Shown: piece after piece, positions 39,425 through 49,047 of the stretch | Layout of the letters: each line of letters begins with the position of its first letter | Position numbering within the stretch: position 1 is the first letter of the stretch | Made by a program: the position numbers and the translations under genes | DNA from: Nitrosomonas stercoris | GTDB taxonomy: Bacteria; Pseudomonadota; Gammaproteobacteria; Burkholderiales; Nitrosomonadaceae | Assembly: GCA_006742785.1 (NCBI GenBank) | Contig: AP019755.1 | Location: 186,001-250,000 of the forward strand | Direction of reading: 5' to 3' | Length of the DNA: 64,000 bases | The notes under the pieces: generated by a model | Databases searched by the model: none | What the model saw: only the letters and a program-made list of their open reading frames with translations | What the model was told of the DNA's origin: nothing

Positions 39425-40225
39425 TTAATTCCAGAAATCCAGCAACAACTTGACTGCCAGTAGATAAAGTAAGCCTGCAAAAATCTTCCTGAGCAGTGTG
39501 GCCGGGACAACATGTGCCGCTTTTGCACCCAGCGGCGCTGTTACCACACTAGCCAATGCCACCATAATCAGCGCAGGCAAATAGATATATCCCAATGAAT
39601 ACTCCGGCAAAGGTTGTTTTAATAACAAACCATTGACCATATAGCCGGTCGCACTAGCTAATGCAACCGGAAAACCAATCGCGGCTGAAGTGCCGATAGC
39701 GTGACGCAATTTTATCTGGCATGCAACCAAAAAAGGCACCGTTAATGAACCTCCACCAATAGATACCAAGCTGGAAATAGCACCGATGATACTGCCGACA
39801 ATAAATAAGCCAATTCTTCCTGGCAGCATATGCTTGCCACCAAATTTAAGATCAAACCACATTTGAGTGGCAGCAAAGCTAATAAACACAATCAGAATAA
39901 TGCTTAATAGCCGACTAGAAAGCTGCCCAGCTACCGTTGAACCTGCTAATGCTCCCACAATAATACCGAGAGACATACGTCGCACAATCTGCCAATTGAC
40001 AGCGCCATACGTATGATGTGCCCACAAACTAGAAATGGAGGTAAAAGTAATAATCGCGGTGGTCGTACCCAATGCCATATGTAAGACACGCTCACCAGGA
40101 AAATTCAAGGCGATGAAAATGGAAGCCAATATGGAAACCAGCACCAAACCACCACCAATACCTAACAGCCCGGCAAGAAAACCAACAACTCCTCCTGTCA
40201 GGAGGTAAAGTGACCACACATCCAT
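39425..40225 (-). CDS. TSUP/TauE-SafE family transporter
   Basis: The 266-residue protein has about eight membrane segments and the two glycine-rich family motifs, GFLAGLLGIGGGLVLV at the N terminus and ISSLVSIGGGSLTVPFL in the middle. Members export sulfite or sulfonates or move other anions. The substrate cannot be inferred. It lies upstream of DUF3422 on the same strand with 20 bases between. Confidence 0.9.
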   Translation of the reverse strand: MDVWSLYLLTGGVVGFLAGLLGIGGGLVLVSILASIFIALNFPGERVLHMALGTTTAIITFTSISSLWAHHTYGAVNWQIVRRMSLGIIVGALAGSTVAGQLSSRLLSIILIVFISFAATQMWFDLKFGGKHMLPGRIGLFIVGSIIGAISSLVSIGGGSLTVPFLVACQIKLRHAIGTSAAIGFPVALASATGYMVNGLLLKQPLPEYSLGYIYLPALIMVALASVVTAPLGAKAAHVVPATLLRKIFAGLLYLLAVKLLLDFWN

Positions 40226-40342
40226 GAAAAATGAGGATATTCTAAAACTAAATTAGCCTGCAGAATGCACGGATACAGTAATAATTTCAATCAAAGATAA
40301 TTGAAAAAGATATTTTAAAATATGAAAAAGTAAGCTATGACG

Positions 40343-40798
40343 CTATAACTTCGCCATAATAAATTTCCATTCAGCTGGATCAATGGGGGTAATAGATAGC
40401 CGATTGCCCTTCTGCAAAATACGCATATTGGTCAACTCGGGATAACTTCTTAATTCCTTAAGAGTAAGCAAGCGGGTTTTTCTGAGCAGTCGAATCTCAA
40501 CATTAAACCAGCGTGGGTTTTCATGTGTGGCTTTAGGGTCGTAATATTTACTGGCTGGATCAAATTGAGTCACGTCAGGATAAGCTAGTTGCGACACTTC
40601 CGCGATACCAACAATTCCGGGAGTGGAACAACATGAGTGATAGAAAAAAACCTGATCTCCTATCTGCATTTGATTACGCATGAAGTTGCGAGCTTGATAG
40701 TTGCGCACGCCATCCCATGCAGTGGTCTGTTCCGGCAAAGCGGCAAGTGTATCAATACTAAATGCTGACGGTTCGGATTTCATTAGCCAGTAACGCAT
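40343..40798 (-). CDS. EVE-domain protein
   Basis: The 151-residue protein begins RYWLMKSEPSAFSIDTL and has TAWDGVRNYQARNFMR and VFFYHSCCSTPGIVGIAEV, the core of the EVE (DUF55) fold, related to PUA domains that recognise modified bases. The frame is open upstream to 40969, but that part is the 6S RNA gene, and homology starts at 40798. A GTAGGT stretch precedes the ATG. An EVE gene beside 6S RNA is a recurring arrangement in betaproteobacteria, to my knowledge. Confidence 0.92.
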   Translation of the reverse strand: MRYWLMKSEPSAFSIDTLAALPEQTTAWDGVRNYQARNFMRNQMQIGDQVFFYHSCCSTPGIVGIAEVSQLAYPDVTQFDPASKYYDPKATHENPRWFNVEIRLLRKTRLLTLKELRSYPELTNMRILQKGNRLSITPIDPAEWKFIMAKL

Positions 40799-40839
40799 AT
40801 ACCTACAGGAAGTGCTGGTGTGAAAATCAAACGAAGATG

Positions 40840-41022
40840 AGAGGATCCCCGCAGATGCCGTCAGGTTGCTTATCTTGAACCACAGGTTCAAGAGTGGTCG
40901 CCGGCTGATTACATCAGGCGACTCTGTTACCAGAGTGTGCACAACAGTAATCTGTAAGCTAGCAACCAATTACAAAGAATTGGTTCAATGAATGCCAACC
41001 TTAACAAACACCGCAGGGAATA
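40840..41022 (-). ncRNA. ssrS: 6S RNA
   Basis: On the minus strand, the 3' half matches 6S RNA closely: CTTGAACC-TGT-GGTTCAAG hairpin, then a CCTGACGGCATCTGCGG end as in the E. coli molecule's CCTGCGGCGGCATCTCGG. The start CCCTGCGG pairs with CTGCGGGG near the 3' end to close the long rod. A further AACCAATT/AATTGGTT hairpin lies in the 5' half. 6S RNA mimics an open promoter and binds sigma-70 polymerase in slow growth. A TATACT near 41046 (minus strand) may be its -10 element. Ends are approximate, about 10 bases either way. Confidence 0.88.
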
Positions 41023-41201
41023 AAACTTATGCTGCTTTTTTCAGTATAAACGAATCATCTACACAAGATTCAACTTTATTGTAGATATTTGGATCGAACA
41101 CTTTTAAAAAATTGAGGTTTGATTATTATGTTTAAGTGCTCTCATGTCAAAATCATACTGCAACCTATAGATCAACGGTCGGTGTTTATAACATGTATTT
41201 A

Positions 41202-42791
41202 CTACGACTTAAGTAACACGGTATCCGTCGCACGTGGCAAAGTTTCTGAATAATCTCGACTGTAGTGCAAACCACGACTTTCATGCCGCAACATGGCGCT
41301 ACGCACAATCAAATCGGAAGTACACACCAGATTGCGCAACTCCAGCAAATCACTGGTTACCCGGAAATTGGAATAATATTCATCGATTTCTTCGCTTAAT
41401 AAGCGGATACGATGTTGTGCGCGCTGCAAGCGTTTGTTCGTTCGCACTATGCCCACATAATTCCACATAAAGCGACGCAACTCATCCCAGTTATGTGAAA
41501 TAACCACCTCTTCATCCGCATCAGTTACTCGGCTTTCATCCCAATTCGGCAATGATTGGGCAGGCACAGCCGGTCGATCCATAATATCTTGCGCAGCAGA
41601 CAAGGAAATTACCAGACATTCCAACAAGGAATTACTTGCCAAGCGATTAGCACCATGCAATCCGGTATGTGCTGTCTCGCCAACTGCGTACAGATTGTCA
41701 ATATCGGTTCTGCCACGGCGATCGATCACAATGCCACCACAGGTGTAATGCGCTGCTGGTACCACTGGAATGGGCTCGCGCGTAATATCAATTCCCAGTT
41801 CCAGGCAGCGATTGTAAATAGTAGGAAAATGCCGAATCAAAAAATCAGCAGGTTGATGGGAAATATCTAAAAATACGCAGTCCAGCCCACGCTTTTTCAT
41901 TTCAAAGTCGATAGCGCGCGCCACAATATCACGCGGTGCTAACTCAGCCCGTTCATCATGCTGCGGCATAAAACGCTCACCATCAGGCAGTTTTAGTAAT
42001 CCTCCCTCTCCCCTGACAGCCTCGGTAATCAAGAAAGATTTTGCATGCGGGTGATAGAGACAAGTCGGATGAAACTGAACAAACTCCATATTAGCCACGC
42101 GACAACCTGCGCGCCATCCCATGGCAATGCCATCTCCAGTTGCCACATCTGGATTCGTAGTATACAAATAAACTTTGCCTGCACCTCCCGTTGCCAAAAC
42201 GGTATTACGCGCTGCGATCGTATAGACCTCACCAGCCAGAATATCCAGCACATATGCACCATAACAATGATTACTCCCCTGCGTATGCAGCGATAGTTTC
42301 TCACTGGTAATCAAATCAATGGCAATATGATGTTCCAATATTGTAATGTTAGGATGCTGTACAGCCTGCTCAGTCAAGGTTAGTTGTACTACTCTACCCG
42401 TGGCATCATCCGAATGAATAATGCGGCGCATGCTATGACCTCCTTCACGCGTGAGGTGATAGCCTGTTTCATTCTGGGCATCACGCGTAAAGTTGACCCC
42501 TCGTTCAATTAACCATCTGACTGCGCGTGGACCCTGCTCCACAATATAATGCGTCATTGTCTCATCACATAACCCCGCACCAGCGATTAACGTATCCTGA
42601 ATATGTGCCTCTAACGAATCTTCAATGGAAAGCACTGCCGCTATTCCTCCCTGTGCACCAGCGCTGGCGCTATCGATGAGCGTGCGTTTGGTTACCAACG
42701 CGACCCGCTGTGTTTCAGCCAGATTCAATGCCAGGGTCAAGCCGGCTAAACCGCTACCGATAACCAGAGTATCAAAATGAGATGATTGCAT
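41202..42791 (-). CDS. nadB: L-aspartate oxidase
   Basis: Makes iminoaspartate from aspartate with FAD, the first step of NAD synthesis. The 529-residue protein has the FAD-binding [18 protein letters not shown] at the N terminus, [12 protein letters not shown], the [15 protein letters not shown] loop and [17 protein letters not shown], all typical of NadB. I favour the ATG at 42791 ([12 protein letters not shown]) over 42812 because homologues begin there. nadE lies 3 kb away in the opposite direction. Confidence 0.95.
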   Translation of the reverse strand: MQSSHFDTLVIGSGLAGLTLALNLAETQRVALVTKRTLIDSASAGAQGGIAAVLSIEDSLEAHIQDTLIAGAGLCDETMTHYIVEQGPRAVRWLIERGVNFTRDAQNETGYHLTREGGHSMRRIIHSDDATGRVVQLTLTEQAVQHPNITILEHHIAIDLITSEKLSLHTQGSNHCYGAYVLDILAGEVYTIAARNTVLATGGAGKVYLYTTNPDVATGDGIAMGWRAGCRVANMEFVQFHPTCLYHPHAKSFLITEAVRGEGGLLKLPDGERFMPQHDERAELAPRDIVARAIDFEMKKRGLDCVFLDISHQPADFLIRHFPTIYNRCLELGIDITREPIPVVPAAHYTCGGIVIDRRGRTDIDNLYAVGETAHTGLHGANRLASNSLLECLVISLSAAQDIMDRPAVPAQSLPNWDESRVTDADEEVVISHNWDELRRFMWNYVGIVRTNKRLQRAQHRIRLLSEEIDEYYSNFRVTSDLLELRNLVCTSDLIVRSAMLRHESRGLHYSRDYSETLPRATDTVLLKS

Positions 42792-42844
42792 GAGAGGTAA
42801 TAGCCCATTCAAAATAAGCGAACATGTATCGAAAGTACCATATT

Positions 42845-42872
42845 TTTTACCAGGATTACATCCTTGGTAAAA
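42845..42872. repeat. Inverted repeat between nadB and ilvE
   Basis: TTTTACCAGGAT and ATCC-T-TGGTAAAA form a 12-bp stem with one bulged T and a three-base loop. It lies 54 bases upstream of the nadB ATG and about 160 upstream of ilvE. No T-run follows on either side, so it is more likely an operator or leader hairpin than a terminator. Confidence 0.5.
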
Positions 42873-43034
42873 TGCACTGGCATTCTCACCGATAAAAATA
42901 CGCTAGAATAGCTGCATTAGTTTGAAAGAAAGCTGAACCGGCGTAGTGCATCCCGCAGTAAAAATTTGAACAGATTCTAAAAAAACAGCCCAATACCGGC
43001 ATTTATTATTGTTTAATCACAGGAGAGTTTCAGC

Positions 43035-43955
43035 ATGTCGATGGCAGATCGTGACGGAGTTATCTGGTACGACGGAGAGATGGTTCCGTGGCGCGATGCC
43101 ACCACCCATGTACTTACGCATACTTTGCACTATGGAATGGGCGTATTCGAAGGTTTACGCGCCTATCAGACACCCAAAGGAACAGCCATTTTCCGTTTGC
43201 CCGAACACACGGAACGGTTGTTTAATTCGGCTCACGTTTTCCGCATGAAGATTCCATTTGATCAGGCCACGTTAACTCAGGCACAACTAGATGTGGTTCG
43301 ACAAAATAAATTGGCAACGGGCTATATTCGTCCTATCGTGTTCTATGGTGCGGAAGCAATGGGCTTATCTGCTAAGAACCTGACTGTTCATGTGGCTATT
43401 GCTGCTTGGGCATGGGGAACATACTTAGGTGCAGATGCGCTGGATAACGGTATTCGTGTAAAAACCTCTTCTTTTACACGCCATCACGTCAATATCAATA
43501 TGTGCCGCGCTAAATCTGTTTCCACCTATACCAACTCCATTCTGGCACATCAAGAAGTAGCACAAGATGGCTATCAAGAAGCGCTATTGCTAGATGTAGA
43601 TGGCTACGTTGCAGAAGGTTCTGGAGAAAATATTTTTATCATTAAAAAAGGCAAGATTTATACACCCGATCTCACCTCTTGTCTGGAAGGAATCACGCGC
43701 GCTACGGTTATTCAATTAGCCGAAGATGCTGGCATCGAAGTGATTCAAAAGCGTATCACACGAGATGAAGTATATTGTGCAGACGAAGCGTTTTTTACCG
43801 GCACGGCGGCAGAAATTACTCCAATTCGCGAGCTGGATTGTCGTACTATAGGCACCGGCAAGCGCGGCCAAATTACCGCACAGCTACAAACTGCTTTCTT
43901 TGATTGCGTCAACGGCAAACTGGATAAGTACGCTGATTGGCTACATTACGTTTAA
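43035..43955 (+). CDS. ilvE: Branched-chain amino-acid aminotransferase
   Basis: Transfers amino groups for the last step of valine, leucine and isoleucine synthesis with PLP. The 306-residue protein has HTLHYGMGVFEGLRAY near 29-44, the PLP Lys160 in CRAKSVSTYTNS, and EGSGENIFI plus SCLEGITRATV near the C terminus, as in class IV aminotransferases. AGGAGAG precedes the ATG by about eight bases. A short zinc-finger gene follows 24 bases on. Confidence 0.96.
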   Translation: MSMADRDGVIWYDGEMVPWRDATTHVLTHTLHYGMGVFEGLRAYQTPKGTAIFRLPEHTERLFNSAHVFRMKIPFDQATLTQAQLDVVRQNKLATGYIRPIVFYGAEAMGLSAKNLTVHVAIAAWAWGTYLGADALDNGIRVKTSSFTRHHVNINMCRAKSVSTYTNSILAHQEVAQDGYQEALLLDVDGYVAEGSGENIFIIKKGKIYTPDLTSCLEGITRATVIQLAEDAGIEVIQKRITRDEVYCADEAFFTGTAAEITPIRELDCRTIGTGKRGQITAQLQTAFFDCVNGKLDKYADWLHYV

Positions 43956-43979
43956 TTGTTTAACCAGACGGAATTTCCT

Positions 43980-44192
43980 ATGAGTACTCCTGCTACTGTT
44001 ACCTACCCACAAGAAGTTGAAATTCATCCGGAGGACTTGCCACTGCATTGTCCTAACCCGACGATGAACACCAAAAGTTGGCATCCACGTGTTTTCTTGC
44101 AAATTGAAGCAACCGGCAAAGCCATGTGCCCTTATTGCGGAACACGTTATACCCTGGCTGGCGCTCCTAATCCGGATCACCATCATCCGTAA
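43980..44192 (+). CDS. Small zinc-finger (zf-CHCC) protein
   Basis: The 70-residue protein has LHCPNP, then KAMCPYCGTRYTL, a Cys-x2-Cys knuckle with upstream Cys and a His-rich end (PDHHHP). This matches the zf-CHCC family related to the NDUFS6 zinc-binding protein. The ATG at 43980 is preferred over TTG at 43956. It follows ilvE closely, as in other betaproteobacteria, and may share its transcript. Confidence 0.85.
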   Translation: MSTPATVTYPQEVEIHPEDLPLHCPNPTMNTKSWHPRVFLQIEATGKAMCPYCGTRYTLAGAPNPDHHHP

Positions 44193-44250
44193 CAGCCATC
44201 ACCAGGTTTAGAAAAGCACTGTTATTCATTTGGACAAGGACAAACACCGC

Positions 44251-45636
44251 ATGAGCACCGTTCCACACGAGGTTTTTAAGGCTTACGATATACGAGGTAT
44301 CGTAGCAACTGCACTCACCCCTGAAGTGGTAGAACAAATTGGGCATGCCATCGGCTCCGAAGCACATGCACGCCAACTGACGACTATTGCAGTGGGGCGC
44401 GATGGTCGTTTGTCTGGCCCTGAGCTAATACAAGCACTGACAAACGGTATCCGTAAAAGTGGCATCCATGTCATCGATGTTGGTATGGTAGCAACGCCAG
44501 TGCTGTACTACGCCGCACACGAACTCTGCAATTATTCCGGTGTAATGGTCACAGGTAGTCATAATCCACCTGAATACAACGGCCTTAAAATTGTATTGGG
44601 TGGAGAAACTTTAGCAGCCGAAGCAATTCAGGCATTACGCTTACGTATAGAACAAGGCAAGCTGCATTACACTCAAGATAAGCCAGGTGATTGTCGCCAG
44701 CACGATATTATTCCTTCTTATTTACAACGCATTGTGGGTGACATCAAACTTACTCGCCCTATAAAAATCGTTGTAGATAGCGGTAACGGTGTAACGGGAG
44801 TATTAGCACCTGAGTTATATCGTCAACTCGGTTGTGAAGTCATCGAGCTGTTTTGTGAAGTGGACGGCTCCTTTCCCAATCACCATCCCGATCCTTCCGT
44901 CCCGGAAAATCTGCAAGATGTCATCCAGACATTGGCAACCACTGACGCTGAAATTGGCTTTGCTTTCGATGGTGATGGTGATCGCTTAGGAGTGGTAACC
45001 AAAGATGGCAGTATTATTTTCCCGGATCGTCAACTGATGTTATTTGCAGCGGATGTCTTATCCAGAAATCCTGGTAGCCAGATCATCTATGATGTGAAAT
45101 GCACCCGTACACTGGCACCATGGATTAAGCAGCATGGTGGTCAACCAGTCATGTGGAAAACAGGTCATTCTTTCATTAAAGCCAAATTAAAAGAAACTGG
45201 AGCATTATTAGCTGGCGAAATGAGCGGCCATATCTTCTTCAAGGAACGTTGGTATGGATTTGATGATGGCCTGTATGCTGGTGCTCGTCTATTAGAATTA
45301 TTAAGCAAACAAAATGATCTGGATGCGGCCTTGCATACTCTGCCTGATACCATCAACACTCCAGAGTTACAGATCAAACTCAAAGAAGGTGAAAATCACG
45401 CTTTAATTAAGCAATTGCAACAAGAAGCTGTTTTTCCGGAAGGCACGGATGTTATTACAATCGATGGTTTGCGCGTGGAATACTCGGATGGATTTGGTCT
45501 GATTCGAGCCTCTAACACCACTCCTGTTGCCGTGCTGCGTTTTGAAGCTGACAACCAAACAGCGCTGCAGCGCATTCAACAAGATTTTCGCCGTATCATT
45601 CTGCAAGCCAAGCCAGATGCCAACCTGCCCTTTTAA
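44251..45636 (+). CDS. Phosphomannomutase/phosphoglucomutase
   Basis: Interconverts 1- and 6-phosphates of mannose or glucose for exopolysaccharide and lipopolysaccharide precursors. The product has the N-terminal FKAYDIRGIV, catalytic phosphoserine Ser103 in VMVTGSHNPPEYNGLK, metal-binding DGDGDRLG near 243, sugar-binding GEMSGHIFF near 328, and phosphate-binding RASNTTPVAVLRFE at the C terminus. This is the AlgC/ManB class; which sugar is preferred is unclear. The ATG at 44251 with AAGGA upstream is preferred to TTG at 44230. Confidence 0.93.
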   Translation: MSTVPHEVFKAYDIRGIVATALTPEVVEQIGHAIGSEAHARQLTTIAVGRDGRLSGPELIQALTNGIRKSGIHVIDVGMVATPVLYYAAHELCNYSGVMVTGSHNPPEYNGLKIVLGGETLAAEAIQALRLRIEQGKLHYTQDKPGDCRQHDIIPSYLQRIVGDIKLTRPIKIVVDSGNGVTGVLAPELYRQLGCEVIELFCEVDGSFPNHHPDPSVPENLQDVIQTLATTDAEIGFAFDGDGDRLGVVTKDGSIIFPDRQLMLFAADVLSRNPGSQIIYDVKCTRTLAPWIKQHGGQPVMWKTGHSFIKAKLKETGALLAGEMSGHIFFKERWYGFDDGLYAGARLLELLSKQNDLDAALHTLPDTINTPELQIKLKEGENHALIKQLQQEAVFPEGTDVITIDGLRVEYSDGFGLIRASNTTPVAVLRFEADNQTALQRIQQDFRRIILQAKPDANLPF

Positions 45637-45672
45637 TTATCGTTGCTGATTTCCTCTTTCCTTTCACAGTGA

Positions 45673-47280
45673 ATGAAGATTGCACTGGCTCAAATCAATT
45701 GTACTGCGAGTGATCTCAATAACAATCAGCTGATCATTACAAATGCTTGCCAGCAAGCAAAAAATGCCGGTGCAACGCTTATTATCACCCCGGAATTGGC
45801 TCTGATTGGCTCGCCACCACAAGATTGGTTACTGCGTAAAGAGTTTATACAGGCTTGTCAGCAAACCCTGTTGCAACTGGCAGAGCAAACACATGGCATT
45901 ACGCTGATCATTGGTCACCCACACAGCATAGACAATAAACTATTCAATGCCATTTCAGTTATTCAAAATGGACAACTGCTGGCGACTTATTGCAAAAATT
46001 ATTTATCTGCTGATCTTTTATCGGATAAACATCGCTTTTTTGAAGCTGGTCAGCAGCCCTGCACAGTTGAATGCAATGGCATTCGAGTTGGATTGGCTAC
46101 TTACTCTGATCACCAACACCCACACTATTTGCAGAAATTACGCACTGCTGGTGCACAAATTCTGCTAGTAATAGATGCCTCCCCCTATTCCATTGACGGC
46201 CAAAGCTATCGCCAGCAAATACTGCACACAAGTGCAACACAAACCGGCTTGCCTATTCTGTATATCAATTCAGTTGGTGGCCAGGATGAACTGGTTTTTG
46301 ATGGCGCTTCATTTGTCATGGATCAGCACGGAAAACTTGTGCAACAGTTGCCTGCTTTTCAGGAAACATTGGGATTTATAGAATTCCAGCATGACCAGTT
46401 TACCCCTGTGCCATATGCCCCTCTACCCGATCAGATTGAAAGTATTTATGCTGCCCTCAAGCTGGGTTTGCATGACTTCATTCATAAAAATAACATTTCA
46501 GGTGTATTGATCGGTTTATCTGGCGGAGTTGATTCAGCGTTGGTGCTGGCTATTGCAGTCGATGCACTGGGAGCAGAACGTGTTGCCACTGTCATGATGC
46601 CTTCTCCCTACACTGCTGCTATCAGCTTGCAGGATGCACAAATCATGGCAGATATACTCGGCGTACGTCATACAGAAATACCGATCAACCATCTGTTTGA
46701 AGAATTTAAACAAACTCTGCAACCCGAGCTGCAAACCTGGCCAACTACCGGTGCCTCTACTACCATGGAAAATCTGCAAGCTCGTATTCGCAGTACACTG
46801 CTGATGGCATTAGCCAATCAATCTGGCAGATTGGTATTGGTCACCAGTAACAAATCTGAAACCGCTGTTGGATACAGTACATTATATGGCGATATGGCAG
46901 GGGGTTTAGCTATCCTCAAAGATGTTAACAAAACGCAGGTTTATCAACTTTGTCGCTATCGCAACAACATTTCCGCTGTCATACCGGAACGAATCTTGCA
47001 ACGCCCACCCTCTGCAGAACTACGTCCTGAACAAACGGATCAGGATAGCTTGCCGCCATATGATGTGCTGGATGCCATCATGACTGACTACATGGAAAAC
47101 AATTTATCGCCAGCCGAAATAATTGCCAAACATTATCCGGCAGAAACGGTTTACCGCATCGTGCAGATGATTCATGCCAATGAATACAAACGACGACAAG
47201 CCGCACCAGGCATTCGCATCACCCGACGCAGCTTCGATCAATCCTGGCGCTTTCCGATTTCCCCAGGATTTCGCCAATAA
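45673..47280 (+). CDS. nadE: NAD synthetase with degenerate glutaminase domain
   Basis: Amidates nicotinate adenine dinucleotide to NAD. The 535-residue protein has an N-terminal nitrilase-fold glutaminase domain and a C-terminal synthetase domain with P-loop GLSGGVDSALVLA near 280-292 and SNKSETAVGYSTLYGDMAGG later. In active glutaminase domains a Glu, a Lys and a Cys form the catalytic triad; here Glu41 (TPELALIG) and Lys108 remain but the Cys position is Tyr144 (GLATYSDH in place of LICEDxW). The neighbourhood of the Lys is also diverged. The enzyme should therefore use free ammonia, which fits an ammonia-oxidising host. It follows the phosphomannomutase gene by 36 bases. Confidence 0.92.
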   Translation: MKIALAQINCTASDLNNNQLIITNACQQAKNAGATLIITPELALIGSPPQDWLLRKEFIQACQQTLLQLAEQTHGITLIIGHPHSIDNKLFNAISVIQNGQLLATYCKNYLSADLLSDKHRFFEAGQQPCTVECNGIRVGLATYSDHQHPHYLQKLRTAGAQILLVIDASPYSIDGQSYRQQILHTSATQTGLPILYINSVGGQDELVFDGASFVMDQHGKLVQQLPAFQETLGFIEFQHDQFTPVPYAPLPDQIESIYAALKLGLHDFIHKNNISGVLIGLSGGVDSALVLAIAVDALGAERVATVMMPSPYTAAISLQDAQIMADILGVRHTEIPINHLFEEFKQTLQPELQTWPTTGASTTMENLQARIRSTLLMALANQSGRLVLVTSNKSETAVGYSTLYGDMAGGLAILKDVNKTQVYQLCRYRNNISAVIPERILQRPPSAELRPEQTDQDSLPPYDVLDAIMTDYMENNLSPAEIIAKHYPAETVYRIVQMIHANEYKRRQAAPGIRITRRSFDQSWRFPISPGFRQ

Positions 47281-47388
47281 ACCGATACTGATAATCAGCA
47301 GCCATATTCCAATTTCATCATTATCCTGCTCACAGCGCGACCAAAGGAGAAACAGGAACTTGATCGATCAGTCTTTATCCAATGCTGT

Positions 47389-48903
47389 ATGAAATTTCGT
47401 TATCTCATCCTCATTGTGCCCTTGCTATTTCCTGCCCACATTTTTGGGCAGAGGCTGCCTGATCTTGGTGATATTTCGCAAGCAACTGTCACACCTTATC
47501 AGGAAAAAGAAATTGGCAGGCAAATTATGCGTGAAATCCGCGCTGACTCCAGTTATTTGGATGACCCTGAAGTTACCGATTACTTATCTAGATTAGGCTA
47601 CCGATTAATCTCTGCAGCTGGCCAAACAAATTCAGATACTTCATTTGAATTTTTTGCCATTGATGACTCTTCAATCAACGCATTTGCACTGCCAGGTGGC
47701 TTTATCGGGTTTCACAGTGGATTAATTACTGCAGCACAAAGTGAATCTGAGCTGGCTGGCGTCATGGCGCATGAAATCGCCCACGTTACACAGAAGCATC
47801 TGGCGCGCATGATTGCCGGCAGCTCCTACATGGGCCTCATTGGCTCGATTGCCGCATTAGCGATCGCAATTCTTGCTTCGCGTTCTAACCCTGATGCGGG
47901 TCAAGCAGTATTGGCAACCGCTCAGGCCAGTGCCATTCAGTCTCAGCTAAATTTTACGCGCAAGCACGAGAAGGAAGCGGATCGAGTTGGATTCAATATG
48001 TTGATCAAAGCTGGTTTTGACCCACATGGCATGACTTCTTTCTTTGAGCGCATGCAGCATGCTAGCCGCTATTATGAGAGTGGCCTTCCTTCCTATCTCA
48101 TGACACACCCGGTAACCCACGAGCGCATCGCTGATATCCAAAATCGTATCCGAGAATTAGGCTATCGGCAGATTCCAGACAGCCTGGAATTCCATTTGGT
48201 CCGCGCCAAAATTCGTGCTGAGCATGGCAATCCAGCCTCAACAGCCAATGAATTTAAGGCACGGTTACAAGATAAGCGTTATATCAACGAAATAGCAGAA
48301 CGCTATGGTCTGATCCAGGCATTGCTACGTGCCAAACAATTTAAACAAGCAGAGGAAGAGCTGCACATCCTGAATCAAATAATTCAAGCCGATCCAGCTG
48401 CTCGTCTGCTCAAAAATCATCCGCTGGGGAAATCCATTCAGGTAGAAGGTAACTATCCACAATCTGCTGCCATGATTGAAACATTGGCTGCACGCATCAA
48501 ACTTGCCAATGAAAAAACCGATGAAGCATTTAAATTGTATCAAGCAGCATTACGCACTTTTCCATCTTACCGAGCGCTGGTTTACGACTACGCTGATGCA
48601 TTGCTGAAACATAAAGATGCTCAAACCGCCCTCAATTTTATAGAGGAACAATCGCGCTTTATTCGTAATGATATCCGCTTGTATCGCCTGACTGCACAAT
48701 GCCATGCCATGTTGGGCAATCCTCTTTTGCAACATCAGGCCGAAGCAGAAGCACTTATCCGCGAAGGCAATCTGCGCGCAGCCATTGAACAACTGCAGGT
48801 TGCACTACGCTACAAACACGATGACTTTTACCAACTTTCCAGCGTAGAAGCTCGCTTGCGCCAAATCAAAGAAATAGTGCATGATCAAGAAAAAAATAAC
48901 TAA
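47389..48903 (+). CDS. bepA: BepA-like periplasmic M48 metalloprotease with TPR repeats
   Basis: BepA helps assemble or degrade outer-membrane proteins such as LptD. The 504-residue protein has a signal peptide of about 20 residues, the zinc-binding HEIAH (His128, Glu129, His132) and a downstream Glu in KHEKEADRVGF. The C-terminal half (about 265-500) is helical, consistent with TPR repeats. It begins 108 bases after nadE. The family (YfgC/BepA) is clear; equivalence to the E. coli gene is likely. Confidence 0.88.
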   Translation: MKFRYLILIVPLLFPAHIFGQRLPDLGDISQATVTPYQEKEIGRQIMREIRADSSYLDDPEVTDYLSRLGYRLISAAGQTNSDTSFEFFAIDDSSINAFALPGGFIGFHSGLITAAQSESELAGVMAHEIAHVTQKHLARMIAGSSYMGLIGSIAALAIAILASRSNPDAGQAVLATAQASAIQSQLNFTRKHEKEADRVGFNMLIKAGFDPHGMTSFFERMQHASRYYESGLPSYLMTHPVTHERIADIQNRIRELGYRQIPDSLEFHLVRAKIRAEHGNPASTANEFKARLQDKRYINEIAERYGLIQALLRAKQFKQAEEELHILNQIIQADPAARLLKNHPLGKSIQVEGNYPQSAAMIETLAARIKLANEKTDEAFKLYQAALRTFPSYRALVYDYADALLKHKDAQTALNFIEEQSRFIRNDIRLYRLTAQCHAMLGNPLLQHQAEAEALIREGNLRAAIEQLQVALRYKHDDFYQLSSVEARLRQIKEIVHDQEKNN

Positions 48904-49047
48904 GGAACTTTCGGAAAATTATTTTACTGGTTTTTGCCTTGAATCGACTACGCAACCAATATATCCAAAAATTCCCTAAATCATATCTTGATTGATTCCC
49001 ATACAATGCATGCTCCAATTGCTTCCATACTACAAAAATAACTCGCT

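Noticed and set aside
40799-40969. N-terminal extension of the EVE protein
   Set aside because: This stretch is the 6S RNA gene, and EVE homology starts at 40798.
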